DNA of 64,000 nucleotides from Leptotrichia sp. oral taxon 223 (GTDB lineage Bacteria; Fusobacteriota; Fusobacteriia; Fusobacteriales; Leptotrichiaceae): NCBI RefSeq assembly GCF_013394795.1, contig NZ_JABXYU010000001.1, positions 62,001 to 126,000 of the forward strand, read 5' to 3'. Shown piece by piece: positions 17,015 to 26,480 of this stretch (position 1 is its first letter; each line of letters starts with the position of its first letter). The notes under the pieces were generated by a model. It saw only the letters and a program-made list of their open reading frames with translations, ran no database searches and was not told where the DNA came from. The position numbers and the translations under genes were made by a program.

Positions 17015-18373
17015 ATGTCTGAGGGCAGTTTATTATTACAGATTGTAATAATAATAATTTTAACGGGAATTAACGCTTTCTTTTCCAGTGCGGAAATGGC
17101 GATTGTTTCGTTAAATAAAAATAAATTAAAAATATTAATTGAAGAGGAAAATAAAAAAGCAATTTTACTTGACAACTTGCTGCAGGAACCGAGCAAATTC
17201 CTGTCTACTATTCAAGTTGGAATTACTTTGGCGGGCTTTTTTGCGTCTGCATCGGCAGCAACCGGTTTATCCCATTATTTGTCAAGTGCATTGCAGCCTT
17301 TGAATATTCCTTACAGCAATCAAATTTCGATGATTCTGATAACTTTTCTGTTGTCATATATCACGCTTGTTTTTGGGGAACTGATTCCAAAAAGAATCGC
17401 ACTTAGAAATTCAGAGAATATCGCATTATCGTCAGTTGGAGTTGTTGTATTTATTTCAAAATTATTTTCTCCATTTGTAAAATTTTTGACATTTTCTACA
17501 AATTTGGTTCTTACAATTTTGAAAATGAAGGAAGATAATATTGAAGAGAAGGTTTCTAAGGAAGAGCTGCGTTCACTTGTGGAAGTTGGGAAGGAACACG
17601 GAGTTATTAATGAAACTGAGCAGGAAATGATTGAAAATATTATTGAATTTGACGAAAAAATTGCACGGGAAATAATGATTCCGAGAACAAAAGTATTTTT
17701 GATTGATAAAAATATTTCGATTCATGAACTTTTTGAAAATAAGGAAATTGGAAAATATTCACGTATTCCAGTTTATGAAAATGAGGCTGACAACATTATT
17801 GGAATTTTATTAACTAAAGACTTGATGATGGAAGCCTACAAAAAAGGCTTTGATAACATAAAAGTGGCTGATCTGCTGCAAGAAGCATATTTTGTGCCTG
17901 AAACGAAAAATGTAAACGAACTTTTTAATGAAATGCAGCTTGAGAAAAAACATATTACTATTCTGATTGATGAATATGGCGGTTTTTCAGGGATTGTTAC
18001 GCTTGAAGACTTGATTGAGGAAGTGATGGGAAATATTGCTGATGAATTTGATGACGAAGATTTGTCAATCCGTCAGCTGTCGAAAAATAAATATTTAATT
18101 AGCGGAGAAGTTTCGTTAAATGACTTGAATGACAACTTTCACTTTGAACTTGAATCAAAATATTACGACACTTTGAGTGGAATTTTAATTGAAAATTTGG
18201 GGTACATTCCTGAAGATAATGAAACTATTGAGCCAATCACAATTAATGGCGTTGTATTCAAGCCACAGCGAGTCAGAAATAAAAAAATTGAAAAAGTTGT
18301 TATGACTTTTGATAAAAATAAAGATAAAGAAGATGATGAAAAGGCTAAAACTAAGCCGAATGAAGATGAATGA
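17015..18373 (+). CDS. CNNM/CorC-type membrane protein with CBS domains (hemolysin C family)
   Basis: The 452-residue protein has an N-terminal DUF21/CNNM transmembrane domain of about four helices, including FFSSAEMAIVSLNK and LVFGELIPKRIALRN. A CBS pair follows (AREIMIPRTKVFLID, GKYSRIPVYE, IDEYGGFSGIVTLEDLIEEV), then a CorC_HlyC transporter-associated domain. Relatives are linked to magnesium export or resistance; the hemolysin name is historical. The ATG at 17015 has AGGAGG upstream; a longer frame to 16925 lacks one. A TATAAT at 16876-16881 may be its -10 element. Confidence 0.9.
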   Translation: MSEGSLLLQIVIIIILTGINAFFSSAEMAIVSLNKNKLKILIEEENKKAILLDNLLQEPSKFLSTIQVGITLAGFFASASAATGLSHYLSSALQPLNIPYSNQISMILITFLLSYITLVFGELIPKRIALRNSENIALSSVGVVVFISKLFSPFVKFLTFSTNLVLTILKMKEDNIEEKVSKEELRSLVEVGKEHGVINETEQEMIENIIEFDEKIAREIMIPRTKVFLIDKNISIHELFENKEIGKYSRIPVYENEADNIIGILLTKDLMMEAYKKGFDNIKVADLLQEAYFVPETKNVNELFNEMQLEKKHITILIDEYGGFSGIVTLEDLIEEVMGNIADEFDDEDLSIRQLSKNKYLISGEVSLNDLNDNFHFELESKYYDTLSGILIENLGYIPEDNETIEPITINGVVFKPQRVRNKKIEKVVMTFDKNKDKEDDEKAKTKPNEDE

Positions 18374-18419
18374 TATTTTATAAAAAAATAATACACAGAA
18401 ATGGAGTTGATTAATCAAA

Positions 18420-19802
18420 ATGAACATCACTAATGTTCAGAAGACAAGCGGACTTAAACGGCTTTTTCCGCTTCTGGCAAATGAAAATATCAATATGAAA
18501 AGGGAAATCATGGCAGGAATTACAACATTTCTTACAATGGCGTACATAATTGCCGTAAATCCAAATATTTTATCAAAAACAGGGATGGATGCAGGCGCAT
18601 TAGTTACAGCTACTTGTTTTTCAGCTGCACTAGGTTGTTTTCTTATGGGCCTTATTGCAAACTTGCCTTTTGCTCTTGCCTCTGGTATGGGGTTAAACGC
18701 ATTTTTCGCATTTACAGTTGTATTAAAAGGCGGTATCAGCTGGCAAACTGCTCTGACTGCCGTATTCTGTGAAGGAATTATATTTATATTTTTAACGCTT
18801 TTTAAAGTTCGTGAAGCCGTAGTAAATTCTATTCCAGAAAATATGAAATACGCTGTTACTGGTGGAATTGGAGTATTTATCGCATTTGTCGGTTTTTCAG
18901 GCAGCGGGCTGATTGTTTTAAACGAATCGACAAAAGTCAGCATGGGACACTTTTCTCCAGCCGTTATTATTTCATTTGTCGGTTTATTTTTAATAGCAAT
19001 TCTGGATAAAAAAAATGTACGTGGTTCAATCCTTTATGGAATCGTTTTAAGTTCCCTGCTAGCTTGGGGATATGCTCTCATAAATCCTGCACATGCAAAG
19101 GAACTGGGAATTTACTTACCAGCCGGCATCTTTAAATATGAGTCAATGATGCCTGTTATGGGAAAATTGGACTTTAACTTATTTACAGATTTTAAAATGT
19201 TTGGAAATTTGTTTGTCATAGTTTGCACATTCTTATTTGTAGACTTTTTTGATACTGTCGGAACATTGATAGGGGTATGCTCAAAAGCAGATATGCTGGA
19301 TGAAAATGGAAATGTGCCAAATGTAGGCAGAGCCTTAATGGCAGACGCAATCGCAACTACAGCCGGTGCCGCACTTGGAGTTTCAACAGTTACAACTTAT
19401 GTAGAAAGCTCAACAGGAGTTATCGCAGGTGGAAGAACAGGATGGACAGCCATCACAACAGGTTTCCTATTTCTAATATCAATGTTTTTTTCACCAATAT
19501 TTATTTCAATACCAGGATGTGCTACAGCTCCAGCCTTAATTTACGTTGGCTACTTAATGCTAAGTTCAGTTAAAAACATAGATTTGCACGACATTCTTGA
19601 AGGTGTACCATCTTTTATCACAATCACAACAATGGCTCTAACTTACAGCATTGGAGATGGATTAACATTGGGAATTTTATCTTACGTATTGATAAATCTT
19701 CTTTACAATTTATTCTCAAAAAAAGAAGACAGAAGACACGTTTCATGGGTGATGATTATTCTAGGAGCATTATTTATAGTTAAATTGTTATTTATGTCAT
19801 AA
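18420..19802 (+). CDS. NCS2 family purine permease (AzgA-like)
   Basis: The 460-residue polytopic protein belongs to the AzgA branch of nucleobase transporters, which take up hypoxanthine, guanine or adenine by proton symport. Family blocks include EIMAGITTFLTMAYIIAVNP at the N-terminus, ALASGMGLNAFFAF and DFFDTVGTLIGV, followed by GAALGVSTVTTYVESSTGVI. About 12-14 hydrophobic segments are visible. A GGAG-type site precedes the ATG. It lies 46 bases after the CNNM gene and ends at a bidirectional terminator; a purine-salvage gene (hpt) lies elsewhere in the window. Confidence 0.92.
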   Translation: MNITNVQKTSGLKRLFPLLANENINMKREIMAGITTFLTMAYIIAVNPNILSKTGMDAGALVTATCFSAALGCFLMGLIANLPFALASGMGLNAFFAFTVVLKGGISWQTALTAVFCEGIIFIFLTLFKVREAVVNSIPENMKYAVTGGIGVFIAFVGFSGSGLIVLNESTKVSMGHFSPAVIISFVGLFLIAILDKKNVRGSILYGIVLSSLLAWGYALINPAHAKELGIYLPAGIFKYESMMPVMGKLDFNLFTDFKMFGNLFVIVCTFLFVDFFDTVGTLIGVCSKADMLDENGNVPNVGRALMADAIATTAGAALGVSTVTTYVESSTGVIAGGRTGWTAITTGFLFLISMFFSPIFISIPGCATAPALIYVGYLMLSSVKNIDLHDILEGVPSFITITTMALTYSIGDGLTLGILSYVLINLLYNLFSKKEDRRHVSWVMIILGALFIVKLLFMS

Positions 19803-19836
19803 TTACTAATCAAATAAAAAAATTTTTATAAACAAA

Positions 19837-19885
19837 AAATATGATTTCTTGTACATTAATCTGTATTTGAAATCATATTTTTTAT
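19837..19885. terminator. bidirectional terminator between permease and yoeB genes
   Basis: A perfect 12-base inverted repeat, AAATATGATTTC/GAAATCATATTT, with a 20-base loop has T runs on the right and A runs on the left. It can therefore stop transcripts from the permease (plus) and from yefM-yoeB (minus). Confidence 0.75.
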
Positions 19886-19912
19886 TATTTTTAAATAAAA
19901 TAATTTAAAAAG

Positions 19913-20170
19913 TTACTTGTAGTGATTGGCACAGGCTATTATTATAACTTCATTTTCAGTTAATTTATAAATAAATCTGTGCTTATCAGTTATTCTTCTG
20001 CTCCAATAGCCACTTAATTCATGCTTTAAAGCCTCTGCTTTACCTATTCCTTCATTTCCATTTCTCTGAATATCTTTTATAATTTCATTTATCTTTTTTA
20101 TAACTTTTTTATCTTGAGCTTGCATTTCTACATATTGTTTCCAAGCTATACTTGTCCATACAATATTCAC
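19913..20170 (-). CDS. yoeB: YoeB-type mRNA interferase toxin
   Basis: The 85-residue protein matches YoeB closely: IVWTSIAWKQYVEMQAQDKK, VIKKINEIIKDIQRNG, then GKAEALKHELSGYWSRRITD and KHRFIYK, ending CANHYK. YoeB is a ribosome-dependent RNase of the RelE fold; the conserved Glu, Arg and terminal His/Tyr are present. I take the GTG at 20170 as start, one base after the yefM stop, because AGGAGG inside the end of yefM lies 6 bases upstream. This gives the normal YoeB length and implies translational coupling. Confidence 0.93.
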   Translation of the reverse strand: MNIVWTSIAWKQYVEMQAQDKKVIKKINEIIKDIQRNGNEGIGKAEALKHELSGYWSRRITDKHRFIYKLTENEVIIIACANHYK

Positions 20171-20171
20171 T

Positions 20172-20429
20172 TTAGTCCTCCTCAATTAACTCATGAGCTT
20201 CTAATTTCCCCATTTCTGCTTCCCTTTTACTTTTCAACAATTCATTATAATAATCTTCATTAGACATAATATACAAATTTTCCATAAGATTATTGTATTC
20301 TTCTTCACTCATTAATACCACATTTTCATCATTTTTTCTAGTTACAATTATTGTTTCATAATCTCTTGTGGCTTTGTCACAATACTTTTTAAAATTATTT
20401 CTAATATTAGAATAATTTGTAGCTATCAT
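20172..20429 (-). CDS. yefM: YefM-type antitoxin (Phd/YefM family)
   Basis: The 85-residue antitoxin has the Phd/YefM N-domain for DNA binding and dimerisation (MIATNYSNIRNNFKKYCDKA, then ETIIVTRKNDENVVLMSEEE, YNNLMENLYI) and an acidic C-terminal tail that wraps the toxin. AGGAG lies 8 bases before the ATG at 20429. It precedes yoeB by one base in a standard antitoxin-first operon, and YefM normally represses this promoter. Confidence 0.93.
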   Translation of the reverse strand: MIATNYSNIRNNFKKYCDKATRDYETIIVTRKNDENVVLMSEEEYNNLMENLYIMSNEDYYNELLKSKREAEMGKLEAHELIEED

Positions 20430-20504
20430 ATTTCTCACTCCTTATATCTTTTGTTCAATTTATTGTACAATAAATAAAAGAAATTGTCAACAATATTTAT
20501 ACAG

Positions 20505-20540
20505 CTAAAAATAGAGAACTTGTTTTTATCAAATTCTCTA
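20505..20540 (-). terminator. terminator after the PBP1A gene
   Basis: Read on the minus strand, TAGAGAA/TTCTCTA plus three further pairs forms a hairpin with a T run immediately after (forward A residues 20507-20511). It lies about 40 bases past the stop of the penicillin-binding protein gene. Confidence 0.7.
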
Positions 20541-20577
20541 CTTATGTTTTTCATATTTAAATTTTTTATTGTAAAAT

Positions 20578-22623
20578 CTAGAAAGTAACTCCTCTTCTAA
20601 ATTTACCTTCTGACTCAATCGGCTCTGTTCCAGCCTTAAACAATGCTGTCCGCTTATTTACGCCATCTCTGTCAAGCAATCCGATTTGCAAGTCAATATC
20701 TCTTGTCGTTAAATCTTTTCTTGTTATATAGTCATCTATAAACTCAAATACTCCAACATTGTAATTTGGTAAATCCACTACTGCCTGCATATAGTTTTTC
20801 CAAATTGGTGCGGCGGCAGCTCCTCCTGTCATTCCAGGCCCCATTGACTTGTTATCATCATTTCCAACGTAAACTACTGTGGCAAGAGTCGGTGTATAGC
20901 CTGTAAACCACGCTGAAACATAATCAGAAGTTGTCCCTGTTTTTCCAGCCATTGGGATTAATTTTCCATCTTTAAATACTTTAGCTGATTGCCCAGTTCC
21001 ATAATTTACAGCGTTTTCAAGCATATAAGTTAATATTGCAACATCTTTTGAATCATAAACTTTTTTCATTTTTGGCTTTGCTTCATAAACAACTTCCCCA
21101 TATTTATTTTCAATTTTATAAATATATTGAGGCTGTACCTGATAACCTCCGTTTGCAAGCGCTGCATAAAACATCGCCATATCTACTGGCCTTGTGGAAA
21201 TTGAACCAAGTGCCAATGTGTAGTTTTTTGGAAAATCTCCTCCTACAATTCCTGCATCACGCCATACTTTTTCAGCCGAATTGATTCCAACACGCTGTAG
21301 CAGTTTTACTGGTATTATATTATTTGAAATTTCCAACGCTTTGGCAAGTGTCATGCTATCCCTGAAAACTCCATCATAGTTCTTAGGACTCCAGTTTCCA
21401 ATTTTTACCGGTGAATCTTCCATAACACTGTTCATTGCCATATTTTTTTGCAGTGCTGCAAGATAAATTACTGGTTTGTATGATGAACCCGGTTGTCTTA
21501 ATGAACTTAATGCACGGTTAAAGTTTCCTTTTTTATAGTTTTTCCCTCCAACCATCGCCTTTACAAATCCATTGCTCGGATCAATTGAAAATAATGCACC
21601 GTTCAAGTTTGCACGGCTCTTCAAGTTATAATTATTGTTAAAGGCTGAGTAGGCTGCCCTTTGTAAGTCTAAATCAACTGTTGCATAAATTTTATAGCCG
21701 TCAAACAGGAATTTCTGATCCTCTTCAGGTATTTTCAATATTTTTCTTACTTCACTTAATACAACTGTAGTAAATTCAGGCGCCACATTTGAAGTCGAAA
21801 TCTGTTCCTCTTCATTACGGCTTTTAATATTCCCATTTACAAATGTAATTTTCTCATTAATCGCCTCGTTATATTCTTCATCTGTTATAAATCCAAAGTT
21901 TCTCATTTGATGAAGTACAATTTTCTGTCTTTCCAATGCATTTTCTAATTTTGAATATTTTGTCGGTGACTTAGGTAGGCTCGCTAAAATTGCCGCTTGT
22001 GCAATGGAAAGCTGTTTCGGCTGCTTATTAAAATACTTTATTGCCGCATTTTTTATTCCATAAGCCCCTTGCCCAAAATAAATTGTATTCAAGTAATTTT
22101 CCAGAATTTCGTCTTTTGTATATTTTCTTTCAATTTCTATTGCTAAAATTGCTTCCTTAATTTTTCTTGTTACTGTCTGTTCCGGCGACAAAAAGGCATT
22201 TTTTGCAAGCTGCTGGGTAATCGTGCTTCCACCTTCACGCCGTCTTCCTGTAATCGTTAAAAACAGCGCTCTTGCCGTTCTTACAAAGTCAAATCCGTGG
22301 TGAGTCCTAAATTTTCTGTCCTCTATTGCCAAAAAGGCATTTTGTACATGCAGAGGAATTTCTCCAATACCTATCGGTGCCCTGTTTTGAACCATTATCG
22401 TATCTATCTGGTTTCCATTAATGTCATAAATTACCGAAGGCGACACAGGTGCATAACCATCTATTAAATCAACTGGCGTTTCCTTGCTCACTGTATAAAC
22501 AAGATAAGCTCCAGCTCCAAATGTAATTATAAACAAAAATACAAAAACTTTGAAAAAAAACGACAATAGGCTAAATTTTTTTCCAGGTTTTGCAACTTTT
22601 ACTTTTTTATTATTCTTTTTCAT
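20578..22623 (-). CDS. class A penicillin-binding protein (PBP1A type)
   Basis: This bifunctional peptidoglycan synthase of 681 residues has an N-terminal cytoplasmic tail and one membrane anchor (about residues 17-45). The GT51 glycosyltransferase domain follows, with catalytic Glu101 in AIEDRKFRTHHGFD and GGSTITQQLAKNAFL. The transpeptidase domain has SxxK in RQPGSSYKPV, SNN in LEISNNIIPV and KTGTTSDYVSAWFTG. It polymerises glycan strands and crosslinks peptides in the periplasm. rlmN lies 34 bases upstream on the same strand, so the two are probably cotranscribed. Confidence 0.95.
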   Translation of the reverse strand: MKKNNKKVKVAKPGKKFSLLSFFFKVFVFLFIITFGAGAYLVYTVSKETPVDLIDGYAPVSPSVIYDINGNQIDTIMVQNRAPIGIGEIPLHVQNAFLAIEDRKFRTHHGFDFVRTARALFLTITGRRREGGSTITQQLAKNAFLSPEQTVTRKIKEAILAIEIERKYTKDEILENYLNTIYFGQGAYGIKNAAIKYFNKQPKQLSIAQAAILASLPKSPTKYSKLENALERQKIVLHQMRNFGFITDEEYNEAINEKITFVNGNIKSRNEEEQISTSNVAPEFTTVVLSEVRKILKIPEEDQKFLFDGYKIYATVDLDLQRAAYSAFNNNYNLKSRANLNGALFSIDPSNGFVKAMVGGKNYKKGNFNRALSSLRQPGSSYKPVIYLAALQKNMAMNSVMEDSPVKIGNWSPKNYDGVFRDSMTLAKALEISNNIIPVKLLQRVGINSAEKVWRDAGIVGGDFPKNYTLALGSISTRPVDMAMFYAALANGGYQVQPQYIYKIENKYGEVVYEAKPKMKKVYDSKDVAILTYMLENAVNYGTGQSAKVFKDGKLIPMAGKTGTTSDYVSAWFTGYTPTLATVVYVGNDDNKSMGPGMTGGAAAAPIWKNYMQAVVDLPNYNVGVFEFIDDYITRKDLTTRDIDLQIGLLDRDGVNKRTALFKAGTEPIESEGKFRRGVTF

Positions 22624-22657
22624 TACTACCTCTTTTCGTAACTATTTCAATATTTAT

Positions 22658-23788
22658 TTAAATATTCTGAATAGAATCCATCTGTTTTTTTGCCTTCAAC
22701 TGTCCGCAAGCTGCCGCAATGTCCTGCCCTTTAGTTTCCCGCAAGGTTACATTAACATTTTTATCTTTTAATAATTTATAAAATTCCCTTTGTTTTTGTT
22801 TTGATGGCGTTTTGTAAGGCTTTCCGCCAACAGGATTATAAGGGATCAAGTTCACTAAGCACGAAAATGAATTTAAGAATCCAGCCAGCTCTCTCGCATC
22901 CTGAGGCTCACAATTCAAGTCATCAATCAGGATGTATTCAAACGTAATCCGGTTTTTAGTCTGTTTCTGATACTCCAGAAGCGACTCCTTCAACTGCTTT
23001 ACTCCCCATCTTTTATTTATCGGCATAATCTCGCTCCTTACATCATCTCTTACTGAATGCAATGAAATCGCAAGATTTATCTGGCTCTCATTTTCTGTAA
23101 ATCTTTTTATCCCGCTCACAATCCCGCTTGTAGAAATCGTAAAATTTCTTTTTGAAAAATTCTGTCCTTTCGGGGAATTTAATATATTAGTTGAACCAAG
23201 AACTGCATCATAATTTAAAAACGGCTCTCCCATTCCCATATAAACCACATTTCCCAGCTTTTCTCCACGCTGTAGCAGATGTTTCTGCACATAATAATAT
23301 TGCAGTAAAATTTCAGAAATTGACAAATTTCTTTCATAAGTCATTGTCGCTGTCGCACAGAAATCACATCCGATAAGACAGCCAATTTGCGAAGAAACAC
23401 AAAGTGTATGCCGATTTTTATGAGAAATAAGCACACTTTCAATTAGCCTTCTGTCTTTCAGTTCAAATAAAAATTTCTCAGTATCCCCATCTTCTGAAAC
23501 CTGATGCGTCTTAAACTCAAGTTTTGCCACATAAAATTTTTCTTTCAAAATTTCCCTGTCTTTCTTGGAAATATTGGAAAACTCATCAAAATCAAATACC
23601 AATTTATTGTGTAGCCAGTCAAAAACTTGGCTTGCATTAAACTTCTTCATCCCAATTTCAACAAATTTCTCCTGCAGATTCTCCAAGCTCATTCCCAGAA
23701 TATCAATCTTTTCAATTGTATCTAAATTTTTTCCATCTTCATTTATCATTTCGTTATCATTTCTCTCCATATTTTTTAATCTTTTCAA
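22658..23788 (-). CDS. rlmN: dual-specificity RNA methyltransferase RlmN
   Basis: This radical-SAM enzyme methylates C2 of A2503 in 23S rRNA and of A37 in some tRNAs. It has the CX3CX2C cluster motif (IGCLIGCDFCATATM), the GMGEPFLNYD block, a C-terminal methyl-carrying Cys in AAACGQLKAKK and the family block LIPYNPVGGKPYKTPS. At 376 residues it is slightly long owing to an N-terminal extension. The frame can start at TTG 23788, just after AGGAGG, or at the ATG six codons later; which is used is unclear. Confidence 0.94.
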   Translation of the reverse strand: MKRLKNMERNDNEMINEDGKNLDTIEKIDILGMSLENLQEKFVEIGMKKFNASQVFDWLHNKLVFDFDEFSNISKKDREILKEKFYVAKLEFKTHQVSEDGDTEKFLFELKDRRLIESVLISHKNRHTLCVSSQIGCLIGCDFCATATMTYERNLSISEILLQYYYVQKHLLQRGEKLGNVVYMGMGEPFLNYDAVLGSTNILNSPKGQNFSKRNFTISTSGIVSGIKRFTENESQINLAISLHSVRDDVRSEIMPINKRWGVKQLKESLLEYQKQTKNRITFEYILIDDLNCEPQDARELAGFLNSFSCLVNLIPYNPVGGKPYKTPSKQKQREFYKLLKDKNVNVTLRETKGQDIAAACGQLKAKKQMDSIQNI

Positions 23789-23879
23789 TTTCCTCCTTTT
23801 ATTTTTCCAATTTTTATTGCCTATATCATACCATATTTTACAAAAATATTATAGTACAAAAAAGAGAATTTTTAAAACA

Positions 23880-23940
23880 AAAAAAATGTTCAAAAATTTA
23901 ATCTAATTTTAGATAACCTATTTCTGAACACTTTTTCTAT
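23880..23940 (-). terminator. terminator after ychF
   Basis: Minus-strand pairing of TGTTCA with TGAACA, extended by A/T pairs and an inner TCTAA/TTAGA hairpin, is followed by a run of eight T residues. It lies 9 bases past the ychF stop. Confidence 0.6.
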
Positions 23941-23948
23941 TTCAATTT

Positions 23949-25052
23949 TTATACGTTAAATCTAAAGAACATAACGTCCCCATCCTGCACAATGTACTCT
24001 TTCCCTTCGAGTCTCATCACGCCTTTTTCTTTTGCTCCGTTCCATCCGTTCAGTTCAATAAATTTATCAAAGGATACAACTTCGGCTCTGATGAATCCTT
24101 TTTCAATGTCTGTATGGATTTCACCAGCTGATTTTTGGGCATTTGTTCCTTGTTTTATTGTCCAGGCCCTCACTTCTTTTTCTCCGGCTGTAAAGTATGT
24201 GATTAGCCCTAATAATTTGAAGCCTGCCCTGATTAGCCTGTTTAGGCTTGGTTCTTTTATTCCCAGTTCATCAATGAACATTTGTCTTTCTTCTTCGTCT
24301 TCAATTTCGATTAATTCTGCTTCCACTTTTGCTGAAAAAGTTACTACTTCACTGTCATACTGTTTTGCAAATTCACGCACTTTTTTTACATAATCGTTTT
24401 CAATTCCAGCTGTCAAGTCCTCTTCTGAAATATTTGCAGCAAACATCATCGGCTTTACTGTCAAAAATTGATAAACTTTTATTAATTCCTCTTCCCTTTG
24501 CGTAAATTTCAATGTTTTTAATAACTTGAATTCTTCCAGATGAACTTTACATCTTTCAAGAACTGCCACCAATTCTTTCCCTTCTGCATTTCCTCCACGA
24601 GCCAGTTTCTGATTTTTCTGAATCGCCCTTTCAACTGTTTCCAAATCAGCAAAAATCAGTTCTGCATTAATTGTTTCAATATCTCTTATAGGATCAACGC
24701 TTCCTTCCACGTGGATAATATTGTCATCGTCAAAACATCTTACAACTTGGCAAATTGCAGCTGTATTTCGGATATTGGATAAAAACTGGTTTCCCAGCCC
24801 TTCCCCTTTTGATGCGCCTTTTACAAGTCCTGCAATATCTACAAACTCAACTGTCGCTCCAACTGTCCTTTTTGGATTAACCACTTTTTCCAAATCCTTT
24901 AAACGTGGATCAGGCACGCTTACAAGCCCTACATTTGGCTCAATTGTTGCAAATGGATAGTTTGCCGCCTCTGCATTCTGTGTTTTTGTTATTGCGTTAA
25001 ACAATGTTGATTTTCCCACGTTTGGTAATCCTACAATTCCTATTCCTATCAT
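23949..25052 (-). CDS. ychF: redox-regulated ATPase YchF (Obg-like)
   Basis: The 367-residue YchF/Ola1 P-loop protein has G1 [15 protein letters not shown] at residues 8-22, the G3 region [20 protein letters not shown], a NxxE-type G4 in [10 protein letters not shown] and a C-terminal TGS domain ([13 protein letters not shown] to [11 protein letters not shown]). The altered G4 gives ATP preference. It binds ribosomes and is linked to stress responses. The UDG-like gene ends 23 bases upstream on the same strand, with MBL hydrolase upstream of that, suggesting one operon. Confidence 0.96.
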   Translation of the reverse strand: MIGIGIVGLPNVGKSTLFNAITKTQNAEAANYPFATIEPNVGLVSVPDPRLKDLEKVVNPKRTVGATVEFVDIAGLVKGASKGEGLGNQFLSNIRNTAAICQVVRCFDDDNIIHVEGSVDPIRDIETINAELIFADLETVERAIQKNQKLARGGNAEGKELVAVLERCKVHLEEFKLLKTLKFTQREEELIKVYQFLTVKPMMFAANISEEDLTAGIENDYVKKVREFAKQYDSEVVTFSAKVEAELIEIEDEEERQMFIDELGIKEPSLNRLIRAGFKLLGLITYFTAGEKEVRAWTIKQGTNAQKSAGEIHTDIEKGFIRAEVVSFDKFIELNGWNGAKEKGVMRLEGKEYIVQDGDVMFFRFNV

Positions 25053-25075
25053 TCTTTTTTATTTCCTTTCTTCTT

Positions 25076-25609
25076 TTATAATTTTTCCAAAATTTTTATT
25101 AATTTCCATTTTTCCTTATCTGTCGCCTTAAACAAATAGGAAATGTCATAAATCGGCACAATCTTAATTTCTCCATAAAAATCAAACACTTTCCCCACCA
25201 GATCCATTATATCCTCTTTTTCCACATCTTCCAGAAGCGATTTAGTTGCCCGTTCTCCAACTGTTATAATGTACTTTGGATTAATTAGAGCAATTTGCGC
25301 TATAAGAAACTCGTGGCACTGTAAAATACTGTCTTTTTCAATTAAATTGCCGTGTGAGCTGCATTTTGTAAGGGCTGTAAAATAACATTTCTTCAAATCC
25401 AGCTTTGAATACTCCAGAAACTTTTTAAAATATTTCCCATTTCTGTCAATCAAAAGTTTCTGCTTTATATCCTCTTCCTCACTTATGCTATCCAGCACAA
25501 ACAAAATTTCCGCCTCTTTATTTCCTTCGCCAACAATTGGATTAATTCTAGTTTTTTCCAAAATGCATCTAGTGCAAATGTCAATTTCCAGTTTTAAGTC
25601 ATTCCACAT
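25076..25609 (-). CDS. uracil-DNA glycosylase superfamily protein, degenerate motif 2
   Basis: The 177-residue protein has the layout of iron-sulphur family 4/5 uracil-DNA glycosylases: an N-terminal CxxC (ICTRCILEKTR), a motif resembling GEGPG (IVGEGNKEAEILFV), a second Cys cluster (CYFTALTKCSS, ILQCHEF) and a middle segment PKYIITVGERATKSLL. In the canonical family the C-terminal motif is H-P-A/S. Here the matching place reads VPIYDISYLF, so that His is missing. It may be a divergent enzyme or a non-catalytic DNA-binding relative. Confidence 0.7.
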   Translation of the reverse strand: MWNDLKLEIDICTRCILEKTRINPIVGEGNKEAEILFVLDSISEEEDIKQKLLIDRNGKYFKKFLEYSKLDLKKCYFTALTKCSSHGNLIEKDSILQCHEFLIAQIALINPKYIITVGERATKSLLEDVEKEDIMDLVGKVFDFYGEIKIVPIYDISYLFKATDKEKWKLIKILEKL

Positions 25610-25639
25610 AACTTTTTCCTTATTCTTTATTCTAATATT

Positions 25640-26413
25640 CTATATTTTATAAATTTCGGTTCCTTCTTCATTAATAATTTCGATTTCCAGATGGCTTTTA
25701 TTTTCCCGCTCCAAAATTTGATACAGCGAATTATAAGCTAGCTCTGGCGTATTATTATCTTTGCTTATATGCATTAAATAAACCTTTTTCAGTTTCTCAC
25801 TAAGCACCTGTCCAATCAGCTTTGATGCTTCTGAATTTGACAAATGTCCATTTCTTCCCTTCACACGGTTTTTGAGTTCCCAATGATATGGACCTGTCAT
25901 CAGCATATTATAGTCATAGTTACTTTCCAGCACGATTACATCGCTATTTTTCAGATTTTCCTTAATAATATTATTTACACAGCCAACATCACTGGCATAG
26001 GACAATTTCTTCCCTTCATATTCAAATGTATATCCCAAACATTTTTTTGCATCGTGCATTACTTCAAAATTGTTTATCACGCAATTGTCAATTACAGTTT
26101 TTTCATCTTTTATAAAATTCAAATTCTTTTTCTCAATTTTTCCAATTTTGTCCTTAATCACACTATAAGTTACTTCATGAAGATAAATTGGAATATCGTA
26201 TTTTCGTGAAACAACTCCAAGTCCCTGAATATGATCAGAATGCTCATGTGTCACAAATATTCCCCTTATATCCTCAATTCTTTTTTCAATACTGTTCAAT
26301 TTTTCTGCAATTTTTTTGCCACTAAATCCTGCATCTATAAGAAATTGATTGCTGCCCATCTCAATATAGCTGGAATTTCCGCTACTTCCGCTTCCCAAAC
26401 TTGAAAATTTCAT
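25640..26413 (-). CDS. MBL-fold metallo-hydrolase (YycJ/WalJ-like)
   Basis: The 257-residue metallo-beta-lactamase-fold protein starts MKFSSLGSGSSGNSSYIEMG. Its metal-binding motif is FVTHEHSDHIQGLG, and further ligand blocks are SYASDVGCV, VLESNYD and NGHLSNSEASKL. This pattern matches the YycJ/WalJ group, linked in Firmicutes to cell-wall and DNA-repair phenotypes; a nuclease or phosphodiesterase activity is expected but not assigned. The UDG-like gene follows at 30 bases. Confidence 0.88.
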   Translation of the reverse strand: MKFSSLGSGSSGNSSYIEMGSNQFLIDAGFSGKKIAEKLNSIEKRIEDIRGIFVTHEHSDHIQGLGVVSRKYDIPIYLHEVTYSVIKDKIGKIEKKNLNFIKDEKTVIDNCVINNFEVMHDAKKCLGYTFEYEGKKLSYASDVGCVNNIIKENLKNSDVIVLESNYDYNMLMTGPYHWELKNRVKGRNGHLSNSEASKLIGQVLSEKLKKVYLMHISKDNNTPELAYNSLYQILERENKSHLEIEIINEEGTEIYKI

Positions 26414-26480
26414 TCTTTTACTAATCTTCTTTCTAATTGAGTTTTTTATTTAACTCCCCCCATTTTTTCACTTTAGAATT

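Noticed and set aside
18437-18943. 168-codon minus-strand frame opposite the purine permease
   Set aside because: The plus strand encodes a complete transporter with family motifs, and the antisense frame has no start signals.
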